DNA from: an uncultured Clostridia bacterium
Lineage (GTDB): Bacteria; Bacillota; Clostridia; Saccharofermentanales; Saccharofermentanaceae
Length of the DNA stretch: 11,711 nt
NCBI GenBank assembly: GCA_946405115.1
Contig: CAMJGB010000042.1
Location: 1 to 11,711 of the forward strand
Direction: 5' to 3'
Part shown: positions 1 through 5,274 of the stretch, piece by piece
Position numbering within the stretch: position 1 is the first letter of the stretch
Layout: each line of letters begins with the position of its first letter
Program-made: the position numbers and the translations under genes
Notes under the pieces: model-generated
Databases searched by the model: none
The model's input: the letters and a program-made list of their open reading frames with translations, nothing else
Told to the model about the DNA's origin: nothing

Positions 1-922
1 CTACTCTTACAGCCTTGCCAGGCTGGAGTGCTTCACTGATGAAGAGAGCAGGATCCTCATTCCAGTCGATGATGTCGATCTTCTCTCCGCCGAGCTCGTT
101 CATGATCGTCTGAACTCTCTGGCCTCTGGGTCCTACGCAGGATCCCTTGGCATCGATGTTCTCATCTCTGGAGTAAACTGCAACCTTGGATCTTGATCCG
201 GGCTCTCTTGTTACACCCTTGATAAGAACTTCGCCTGACTTAACCTCAGGGATCTCAAGCTCGAAAAGCTTCTCTACGAGCTTCGGGTCAGTTCTGGAAA
301 CTGTGATGGAAGGACGATCGTTGTGCTCCTCTACTCTCAATACGAGGAACTTCATAGTTCTGTTAGTATCGTAGCTCTCGCCTCTCATCTGGCCGTTACG
401 GGGAAGTACAGCCTCAGCGTGTCCGATATCAACATAAACGTTTCTTGCATCCTTACGGATGATAGTACCTGTAGCAAGCTCACCGATCTTGCTGGAGTAC
501 TCATCATTGATTCTCTTATACTCAGCGCTTCTTACCTTCTGGGAGATAGCACTCTTGGCAGCTGTAGCAGCAAGTCTTCCCAAATCCTTAACATCAAGTC
601 CGTACTCGAGTGAGTCGCCGAGCTCAACATCAGGATCTGCAGCCTGTGCTTCTTCGAGGGAAACCTCATTAGTAGGATCCTCAACCTCGTCTACTACTTC
701 CTTAAGCTGGTAAACATAGATCTCACCTGTCTCGCGGTCGATCTCTGCTTCAACAGTCTCGATGATACCGCCTGAGAACTCACGTCTGTAAGCTGTAACG
801 ATACCCTCTTCTACAGCTCTGATGAGCTCTTCCTCATCTATGCCCCTTTCCTTCGCAAGCATCTTGATAGCGTCAAGTACGTTATCGCGAGGCTCCTCGT
901 TGATCTCCTTCTTCTTTGCCAT
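1..922 (-). CDS. nusA: Transcription termination/antitermination factor NusA (3' end outside window)
   Basis: NusA binds RNA polymerase and nascent RNA and controls pausing, termination and antitermination. Reading from the ATG at 922 gives 307 uninterrupted codons to the window edge, so the C-terminal part is missing. Visible in order: the polymerase-binding N-terminal domain (about residues 1-130, starting MAKKKEINEEPRDN), an S1 domain (about 131-200, with GTIIRKDARNVYVDIG) and the first KH domain (about 200 onward). The KH part carries the family hallmarks EPGSRSKVAV, GSCVGPRGQRVQ and NELGGEKIDIIDW. The start is supported by TTGGAGGT about seven bases upstream. It lies 18 bases downstream of rimP, the usual bacterial order, so the two are surely co-transcribed. 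Identity is very secure from sequence alone. Confidence 0.97.
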   Translation of the reverse strand, partial: MAKKKEINEEPRDNVLDAIKMLAKERGIDEEELIRAVEEGIVTAYRREFSGGIIETVEAEIDRETGEIYVYQLKEVVDEVEDPTNEVSLEEAQAADPDVELGDSLEYGLDVKDLGRLAATAAKSAISQKVRSAEYKRINDEYSSKIGELATGTIIRKDARNVYVDIGHAEAVLPRNGQMRGESYDTNRTMKFLVLRVEEHNDRPSITVSRTDPKLVEKLFELEIPEVKSGEVLIKGVTREPGSRSKVAVYSRDENIDAKGSCVGPRGQRVQTIMNELGGEKIDIIDWNEDPALFISEALQPGKAVRV

Positions 923-940
923 TCTATTTACCTCCAATAA

Positions 941-1408
941 TTAAAAATCGATGTGCCTTACTGCCTTGCTTATGTCTGTTAATGCAAGTTCAGTTGTGTT
1001 ACCGTCTTCTCTCTCGAAAACAACCTTGCCGTCAGCTGCTGACAAGATCTTTCCTGTGAAGCTCTTGCTTCCTGTCTCATCCGCCGCGAAAAGCTTAACG
1101 TCAATCTTCTCACCCTCGTATCTTACATAGTCAGATATGTCATCGAGAGGTCTTGTAAGTCCCGGGGAACTTACTTCGAAGAAATCGGCATCACATTTAA
1201 GCTTCTCATCTAAGATGGGATCAATCACCTTACTGAAAGCTTCGCAATCGTCGATCGATATTCCGCCCTTCCTGTCGATAAAGAGTCTGAGAAACATGCC
1301 CTGTCCCTCTTTCTTATACTCAGCATCAACCAGGTCAAAACCCATCTTCGCTGCTTCAGGCTGAGCTATCTCGAAAGCTTCCTGTGCAGTTTTTGATCTT
1401 TTTGCCAT
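941..1408 (-). CDS. rimP: Ribosome maturation factor RimP
   Basis: RimP is a cytoplasmic factor for 30S subunit maturation. The 155-residue product has the normal family length and its motifs: a central EVSSPGLTRPL motif preceded by DCEAFSKVIDPILDE, and a C-terminal Sm-like barrel (FTGKILSAADGKVVFE). I chose the ATG at 1408 (protein start MAKRSKTAQEAF) because CAGGAGAAACAG places AGGAG seven bases upstream. An in-frame ATG at 1459 would add 17 residues, but it lies inside a terminator-like hairpin and lacks a ribosome binding site. First gene of the rimP-nusA operon; a promoter at about 1496-1524 and a hairpin at 1446-1465 precede it. Confidence 0.95.
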   Translation of the reverse strand: MAKRSKTAQEAFEIAQPEAAKMGFDLVDAEYKKEGQGMFLRLFIDRKGGISIDDCEAFSKVIDPILDEKLKCDADFFEVSSPGLTRPLDDISDYVRYEGEKIDVKLFAADETGSKSFTGKILSAADGKVVFEREDGNTTELALTDISKAVRHIDF

Positions 1409-1445
1409 CTGTTTCTCCTGTTTCAAAGTTTTGGATAAAAGAAAA

Positions 1446-1465
1446 ACGAGCTCTTGCAAGCTCGT
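1446..1465 (-). terminator. Terminator-like hairpin in the rimP-nusA leader (candidate attenuator)
   Basis: On the minus strand ACGAGCT pairs with AGCTCGT around a six-base loop (TGCAAG), followed at once by TTTTTCTTTT. The stem has only 7 bp (4 G:C pairs), so termination is probably partial or factor-assisted. It sits between the predicted rimP start site (near 1489) and the rimP ribosome binding site, about 40 bases before the start codon. It therefore belongs to the rimP leader; the upstream gene has its own strong terminator at 1552-1575. Confidence 0.65.
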
Positions 1466-1495
1466 CCACTTAACACCAGTTATCTGAACGCATTC

Positions 1496-1524
1496 ATATT
1501 AACATATTAATTTTTTATAGGCAA
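1496..1524 (-). promoter_or_regulatory. Predicted sigma-A-type promoter of rimP-nusA
   Basis: On the minus strand: -35 TTGCCT (1524-1519), a 17-base spacer, and -10 TAATAT (1501-1496) with an upstream TG that makes an extended -10 (TGTTAATAT). The start site would be near 1489, giving a leader of about 80 bases before the rimP ATG. Element match, spacing and position all agree. Confidence 0.7.
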
Positions 1525-1551
1525 ATCATTTGAAAATCATCTGACAATAAA

Positions 1552-1575
1552 AAACGGACTCCGGAGAGTCCGTTT
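1552..1575 (-). terminator. Rho-independent terminator of the small P-loop gene
   Basis: A perfect 10-bp stem (AAACGGACTC with GAGTCCGTTT) closes a TCCG loop on the minus strand and is followed by TTTTTTATT. It starts 23 bases after the stop codon at 1598 and separates this gene from rimP-nusA. Confidence 0.9.
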
Positions 1576-1597
1576 AATCTTGATCTTAATTCACCTA

Positions 1598-2005
1598 TTA
1601 GACATATGCCTTAACTGACTCAGGAAGATCATCAATCTTGCTGCTTAAGATGATCATTGCAGTGATCGGCGTATCCTTAAGGAAAACATCGAGCTTTGTG
1701 ATGAATGTCTCAAGAGCATCCATATCATTCTCATTTGCTACCTTGAAAATACTGTCTATATAAATATGAGTGAGATCATAGTCCTTAGAACAAATACCGC
1801 CTACGAAAGCCAAGAGCTGGTCGAAGCCTTCTACCGGGTATTCCTTCATATTGACGAGTCTTACGTTGGGCTTAAGGAGCTGATCGAGTCTGTTGCCTCT
1901 TTCAATACAAACGATGTTGTTATCCTGTCTTGAAGCTGTGTTGATCTCGTCAACGAGCTTTGCTGTCTTTCCTGTACCCTTCTCACCCGCAATAATCTTG
2001 ATCAT
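1598..2005 (-). CDS. Small P-loop ATP-binding protein of unknown function
   Basis: A 135-residue soluble protein with a clear Walker A motif at residues 7-14 (GEKGTGKT) directly after the first beta strand. A plausible Walker B strand is HIYIDS at 80-85 (Asp84), and a hydrophobic strand ending in SSK (about 97-103) resembles a sensor strand. No signal peptide, membrane helix or partner domain is visible; it is near the minimum size for a P-loop fold. It resembles short ATP-binding proteins common in clostridia, sometimes labelled PilT-like, but there is no basis for a motility role. The start is supported by AAGGAG about eight bases upstream of the ATG. It is monocistronic: it has its own terminator at 1552-1575, and a terminator lies upstream at 2117-2138. 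Substrate and role are unknown. Confidence 0.85.
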   Translation of the reverse strand: MIKIIAGEKGTGKTAKLVDEINTASRQDNNIVCIERGNRLDQLLKPNVRLVNMKEYPVEGFDQLLAFVGGICSKDYDLTHIYIDSIFKVANENDMDALETFITKLDVFLKDTPITAMIILSSKIDDLPESVKAYV

Positions 2006-2031
2006 ATTGTTATCTCCTTGATATGTTGCTA

Positions 2032-2049
2032 TTATCCGTCTCCGGATAA
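2032..2049 (-). promoter_or_regulatory. Inverted repeat in the 5' region of the P-loop gene
   Basis: TTATCCG and CGGATAA form a perfect 7-bp inverted repeat around GAGA (minus strand), just downstream of the predicted -10 and overlapping the likely start site. It may be an operator, or a GNRA-capped hairpin at the 5' end of the mRNA. No run of T follows, so it is not a terminator. Confidence 0.45.
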
Positions 2050-2053
2050 CTAT

Positions 2054-2082
2054 ATTTTAGAATAATTGCATAAATTTTTGAA
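2054..2082 (-). promoter_or_regulatory. Possible promoter of the small P-loop gene
   Basis: Minus strand TAAAAT (2059-2054) as -10, 17 bases from a poor -35 TTCAAA (2082-2077), in AT-rich DNA. The position suits the gene starting at 2005. The -35 match is weak and AT-rich DNA gives many such matches. Confidence 0.4.
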
Positions 2083-2116
2083 TAGATAAAAGTAAAAAAT
2101 GTGCGAATAATTCAAA

Positions 2117-2138
2117 AATGCCGCATTGCTGCGGCATT
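2117..2138 (-). terminator. Rho-independent terminator of the yhbD-arsR unit
   Basis: A perfect 9-bp stem (AATGCCGCA with TGCGGCATT) with a four-base loop, followed on the minus strand by a T-rich tail (TTTTTGAATT). It begins two bases after the stop codon of the ArsR-family gene. Confidence 0.9.
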
Positions 2139-2140
2139 CC

Positions 2141-2572
2141 TTATTTCTTCTTCTTTTTATCTTTTTTCTTCTTCTTGTCTTTATCCTTATCTTTCTTCTT
2201 ATCACGCCTCTTGGAAGGCTCATCGGAAGGCGCTGCCTTTGCCTTTCTTCCTGAAGAAGACTTGGAAGGCTTCACGGGAGTTTCCTCATGGGAATCGGAA
2301 CAAAGAAGATCGATGACTTTCTTAAGTTCATTTACCGCAGGCTTGTTTATCGAGTAGCGCATGAACCTTCCCTGCTTGTTCGCATTCACAAGACCGTTCT
2401 CGATGAGCACGCTCATGTGATGGGACAAGGTCGGCTGCGTTATGTCGAAATGCTCAAGTATGTCATTGGCACAGCATTCACCCGCGCCGCTTATTATCAT
2501 CAGGATATCAAGGCGCATGGGTTCTGCAAGAACCGTGAGCTTTGCCGCCAGGTTAGAAGTCTTGCCTGCCAT
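2141..2572 (-). CDS. ArsR-family transcriptional repressor with a lysine-rich C-terminal tail
   Basis: Residues 1-95 form a winged helix-turn-helix of the ArsR/SmtB family: an N-terminal helix (AAKLTVLAEPMRLDIL), a recognition helix region (ITQPTLSHHMSVL) and a wing (GLVNANKQGRFMRYSI). Where arsenic-sensing ArsR proteins have ELCVCD, this protein has ECCAND (34-39 approximately): one cysteine is kept, one is shifted, and the last is replaced by Asn. The inducer is therefore uncertain and may not be a metal. After residue 95 comes a polar, low-complexity tail of about 48 residues rich in Lys, Ser and Asp, ending in repeated KKKD blocks; such a tail is not part of the family fold. The ATG overlaps the upstream stop codon as TAATG with no good ribosome binding site, so translation is probably coupled to the YhbD-family gene. 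Confidence 0.88.
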   Translation of the reverse strand: MAGKTSNLAAKLTVLAEPMRLDILMIISGAGECCANDILEHFDITQPTLSHHMSVLIENGLVNANKQGRFMRYSINKPAVNELKKVIDLLCSDSHEETPVKPSKSSSGRKAKAAPSDEPSKRRDKKKDKDKDKKKKKDKKKKK

Positions 2573-3198
2573 TATGCGATAAGCCTGTTCTTAAGTGCGG
2601 ACTCGAACTCGACGAGGTTGGCACATGCGATGATCTCCGTGCTGTCCTCAAGGAGGATATCCTCATCGCCCTTAACGAGAACTGTCATAGGTACACCCAT
2701 CTTTCTCAAGAGGATGAGCTGATAGTCCTTAGAAGTCTCACGCGAAAGATACTTGCAAAGAAGTCTTAATACCTGCTTTGCATCTTCAAGATAGAAACCT
2801 GAAAGCTTCATGAGGTGATCTACAACATACATGGAGAATACGTCGTTGAAGTCGAGCTTATCCTTCATGGGGAATACACTTGTGAAAGCAGTAACAGCAA
2901 GCTTGGATACAATGCCAAGATCAGTGAAATCCTTGAGAGGAATCTTGAAACTCTTTACGTTTGCAGAGAAAAGCTCCTGCATCTGCTCTACAGTAAGTTC
3001 GCTCTTAAGCTCCTTGATGCGCTCGATTCTTGTGATAACCTTTTCGCGAGGAAGGTATGTAGCCTGTCCGATCTCCGTAGCCTTATGGATAAACCAGCTC
3101 TCAGGAATGAGACCTAATCTCTTCCATCTGTAGAGTGTTCCGTACGAAATATGTGTGACCCTGAGAAGATCTTTTTTGGAAATAAGTAATTCTTCCAT
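2572..3198 (-). CDS. yhbD: YhbD-family (DUF4004) protein with MerR-like helix-turn-helix
   Basis: The 208-residue protein opens with the N-terminal signature of the YhbD/DUF4004 family: LISKKDLLRVTHISYGTLYRWKR is a MerR-like helix-turn-helix (about residues 5-27), followed by LIPESWF, then GQATYLPREKVITRIERI (about 44-61), the wing and start of a linker helix. The rest (70-208) is a mixed alpha/beta C-terminal region with no motif I can assign. It is likely cytoplasmic and DNA-binding, but the family's target genes are not something I can state. The ribosome binding site is modest (GTGAGG about ten bases before the ATG). It is the first gene of a two-gene unit whose stop overlaps the start of the ArsR-family gene by one base, which suggests the two regulators act together or in stoichiometric amounts. 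Confidence 0.82.
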   Translation of the reverse strand: MEELLISKKDLLRVTHISYGTLYRWKRLGLIPESWFIHKATEIGQATYLPREKVITRIERIKELKSELTVEQMQELFSANVKSFKIPLKDFTDLGIVSKLAVTAFTSVFPMKDKLDFNDVFSMYVVDHLMKLSGFYLEDAKQVLRLLCKYLSRETSKDYQLILLRKMGVPMTVLVKGDEDILLEDSTEIIACANLVEFESALKNRLIA

Positions 3199-3232
3199 AG
3201 CGACACTGCCTCACTTTCATGTTATTAAGACC

Positions 3233-3252
3233 ATTTTAGATTAACAATGTTA
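3233..3252 (-). promoter_or_regulatory. Possible -10 element and small palindrome upstream of yhbD
   Basis: Minus strand TAAAAT (3238-3233) could be the -10 of the yhbD-arsR unit, but no convincing -35 lies at 16-18 bases. Just upstream is an 11-base palindrome, TAACA-T-TGTTA (3252-3242), placed where a regulator binding site could control the promoter. Both are short motifs in AT-rich DNA. Confidence 0.25.
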
Positions 3253-3292
3253 CAGATAAGGGACACGGCGGTGTTTTAACGGATACAAAAAA

Positions 3293-3318
3293 ATCCCCTC
3301 ACCTGAAGGTGAAGGGAT
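3293..3318 (-). terminator. Rho-independent terminator after the Ala/Lys-rich membrane protein
   Basis: An 11-bp stem with one mismatch (ATCCCTTCACC with GGTGAGGGGAT, minus strand) and a four-base loop, followed by seven T residues. It starts 23 bases after the stop codon at 3342. Confidence 0.88.
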
Positions 3319-3341
3319 CGTAAGTATCAACCGCTTATTTA

Positions 3342-3962
3342 TCAGAATCCGAAGCAGCCTGCGATGTCGGAGAAGAACTTCTCGAACGGCCAGATGATGT
3401 CAGATACTGACTGACCCATTACGAAGATGGCGATAATAGAGAAGATCAACGCAAGGATAAGTCCGATTACATACCATGCAAGAACAGCTCTTGCGAAGCT
3501 TCTGAAATTCTTGTTAATGGGGATCAGTGCGAAGATGATCGTTAAGAGCAAACCTACAACCGGGATTGCACAAAGGAGCATCGTCCAGAAGAACTTTCCT
3601 GTAGTAACAGGTCTGTAGTCCTTAGGGCACTGCTCGATCTTAGCCTGGAACTCAGCAGCCTGCTTAGCCTTCTTATCAATCTTAGCCTGCTTCTTAGCAG
3701 CTTCCTTCTCTGCCTTCTTGGCAGCCTTCTCAGCTGCTGCCTTCTCTGCTGCGATCTTGTCAGCGGCAGCCTTATCTACTACGGGTGCTGAGGTTGCTGC
3801 GGATGCTACGGGTGCAGAAGGGACAACAACAGTCTCTGTCTTAGCAGGCTCGGCCTCAACTACAACAGGTGCAGATCCTGAGATTTCCGCAGGTGTGGGA
3901 GCGTTCTTGATCTCATCTACCAAAGCGGATCCGGATTCCTTTACATTATCATTGTCAGCCAT
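3342..3962 (-). CDS. Ala/Lys-rich membrane protein of unknown function
   Basis: A 206-residue protein in three parts: an acidic, Ala/Pro/Val-rich disordered N-terminus (1-60); a highly charged Ala/Lys/Glu helix (about 63-103, many AAEKAA-type repeats) likely to form a long helix or coiled coil; and two membrane helices near the C-terminus (about 123-148 and 158-182) joined by a short loop with INKNFRSFAR, then a short tail ending CFGF. There is no signal peptide, so the long N-terminal part is probably cytoplasmic. I chose the ATG at 3962 because AAGGAGG lies eight bases upstream; an ATG two codons earlier would leave only two or three bases. I recognise no family. The gene stands alone, with an extended -10 promoter upstream and a terminator downstream, divergent from the GGDEF gene. 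Confidence 0.75.
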   Translation of the reverse strand: MADNDNVKESGSALVDEIKNAPTPAEISGSAPVVVEAEPAKTETVVVPSAPVASAATSAPVVDKAAADKIAAEKAAAEKAAKKAEKEAAKKQAKIDKKAKQAAEFQAKIEQCPKDYRPVTTGKFFWTMLLCAIPVVGLLLTIIFALIPINKNFRSFARAVLAWYVIGLILALIFSIIAIFVMGQSVSDIIWPFEKFFSDIAGCFGF

Positions 3963-3991
3963 TTGCATTACCTCCTTAAACTCATAGCAAA

Positions 3992-4000
3992 ATTATAGCA
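3992..4000 (-). promoter_or_regulatory. Extended -10 promoter of the Ala/Lys-rich membrane protein gene
   Basis: Minus strand TGCTATAAT is a consensus -10 with the TG extension. The -35 region at 17 bases (GAATCG) is poor, which extended -10 promoters tolerate. The predicted start is about 23 bases upstream of the start codon, leaving room for the AAGGAGG site. Confidence 0.7.
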
Positions 4001-4074
4001 TAATTGCCGTTATTCGATTCGCCATTTGTTCAAATTCTTTTTACTTTTTTATCAATATTTTTTTAACATTACGA

Positions 4075-4083
4075 TGATATAGT
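4075..4083 (+). promoter_or_regulatory. Extended -10 element directly before the GGDEF gene
   Basis: TGATATAGT matches an extended -10 and ends only six bases before the ATG at 4090. Transcription would start at or next to the start codon itself. There is no clear -35, but a T-rich tract (about 4038-4065) lies just upstream. No Shine-Dalgarno sequence is visible before the ATG, which agrees with a leaderless mRNA. Confidence 0.5.
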
Positions 4084-4089
4084 CGAATT

Positions 4090-5205
4090 ATGATCAAGTC
4101 ATTGTTTAAACGTTTCGCAGATTTTATCTACAACAGGGACACGCTCGAAGAGCGGGTGTTCAGTGCCATGTTGTTCGGCGGCACTATTGTAGCTGTCATA
4201 TCTTCGATCGTTACAATGTGCGAGCATCTGGGACTGTTCGCAGCACTGACCAACATACTCTGTGCACTTGCGATGATCGTAATGATCTATCTTACCTACG
4301 GACTGAAGATATCAAAGAATGCGCCTCTTGTCTTTGTATATCTTCTGTCCGTAGTTTTCCTTCCTTTGAACTTCTTCGTATGCGGCGGAATTCATTCCGG
4401 CATGCCTTTGTATCTGCTGGTTATAGTATTCGTAATAGTCGCGACGCTTAAAGGACCTAACAGACCATTGGCACTGGCGGTTACGTTTACTGTAGATACT
4501 TTTATCATCCTTCTATCTTACTTCATGTATGACGAGACCCCTAACATATCGTTCATTAACAACGATTTCCTTACCAAGCTCGATCTTCGAATACAGGTAA
4601 CGGACGTATGCATCACGATAATCATCGTAGGAATGTTCATGTATACGATTGAGCGCATGATGATGCATGCCTATGAGAAAGAAAGAGAGAATAACAAGAA
4701 ACTCATAAGCCAGTACAAAGCTTTGGCTGAAAGAGATTCGCTGACGGGGCTTTATAACCGAGCTGTATTCTGCCACCGTATCGGGACCACGGATGTATTC
4801 AGCAAAGGCTGGTATGTGGCGCTTCTTAACCTCGACGATTTTAAGACGGTCAACGACATCTACAGTCTCCCCTTCGGTGACAAGGCTTTGATCAGAATAT
4901 CCAAAGAGATAAATGATTTTGTCGACGAGCGTAAAGGCGAATTTGCCTCAAGATACAACGGTGATGAATTCGTTCTTCTTCTGAAGTGCAGGTCCGGTGA
5001 AGAAGCTTTTGAAAGACTTGAGAACTTAAGGAAGGATATAGAGAAACTTCAGTGGGATATCAAACCCGACCCGGTCACATTAAGCGGAGGCATCGTAAAG
5101 TGTGAAGACTTTAGTGACATCAACCACATGATGATCGAAGCAAGAAAGAAATTAACAACATCCAAAAAGACCGGAAAGAATAAAACAACTATCGAGTCTG
5201 TCTGA
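4090..5205 (+). CDS. Membrane protein with a divergent C-terminal GGDEF domain
   Basis: A 371-residue inner-membrane protein. About six membrane helices span residues 24-186, then a charged helix (187-214) leads to a GGDEF domain (215-355). GGDEF domains make cyclic di-GMP from two GTP or, when degenerate, bind nucleotide as sensors. Matches include DSLTGLYNR (216-224), FKTVND (251-256) and FGD (262-264). The signature reads NGDEF (290-294) instead of GGDEF; the position equal to the metal-binding Asp327 of PleD is Asn247; the usual GH of the GHxxGD stretch is SL; and the inhibitory RxxD is RKGE (281-284). Synthase activity is therefore doubtful. In frame, a stop codon (4075-4077) lies just upstream, so 4090 is the only ATG available. 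The sole plus-strand gene here, with its own terminator. Confidence 0.88.
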   Translation: MIKSLFKRFADFIYNRDTLEERVFSAMLFGGTIVAVISSIVTMCEHLGLFAALTNILCALAMIVMIYLTYGLKISKNAPLVFVYLLSVVFLPLNFFVCGGIHSGMPLYLLVIVFVIVATLKGPNRPLALAVTFTVDTFIILLSYFMYDETPNISFINNDFLTKLDLRIQVTDVCITIIIVGMFMYTIERMMMHAYEKERENNKKLISQYKALAERDSLTGLYNRAVFCHRIGTTDVFSKGWYVALLNLDDFKTVNDIYSLPFGDKALIRISKEINDFVDERKGEFASRYNGDEFVLLLKCRSGEEAFERLENLRKDIEKLQWDIKPDPVTLSGGIVKCEDFSDINHMMIEARKKLTTSKKTGKNKTTIESV

Positions 5206-5219
5206 TTCGTTTAAGTGAA

Positions 5220-5251
5220 AAGGACCGTGAAGATCATTCTTCACGGTCCTT
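5220..5251. terminator. Bidirectional terminator between convergent genes
   Basis: A 13-bp perfect stem (AAGGACCGTGAAG with CTTCACGGTCCTT), extendable by one more pair, closes a short loop. It lies 14 bases after the GGDEF gene stop and 23 bases after the lipoprotein stop on the other strand. The minus-strand side has TTTT after the stem; the plus-strand tail (TTGTTGTT) is weaker, so termination is probably better for the lipoprotein gene. Confidence 0.88.
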
Positions 5252-5274
5252 GTTGTTCGCGTAATTTCTATTGA

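Noticed and set aside
186..713. Three overlapping plus-strand frames opposite nusA
   Set aside because: They are Ser/Leu-rich shadows of the NusA frame, which is conserved through its S1 and KH domains.
1409..1459. A longer RimP starting at the ATG at 1459
   Set aside because: The extra 17 codons lie within the leader hairpin and its T-run, lack a ribosome binding site and do not resemble RimP; AGGAG precedes the ATG at 1408.
2141..2200. The T-rich plus-strand stretch as a terminator tract or homopolymer element
   Set aside because: It is coding sequence for lysine and aspartate codons on the minus strand; the real terminator is the hairpin at 2117-2138.
2101..2357. Plus-strand open frames rich in Phe, Leu and Ser opposite the ArsR gene
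   Set aside because: They are the reverse reading of the lysine-rich tail codons; the minus-strand ArsR frame has a known domain, a coupled start and a terminator.
2288..2722. A 144-codon plus-strand frame spanning the ArsR-YhbD junction
   Set aside because: It crosses two well-supported minus-strand genes, has no ribosome binding site and shows no recognisable domain.
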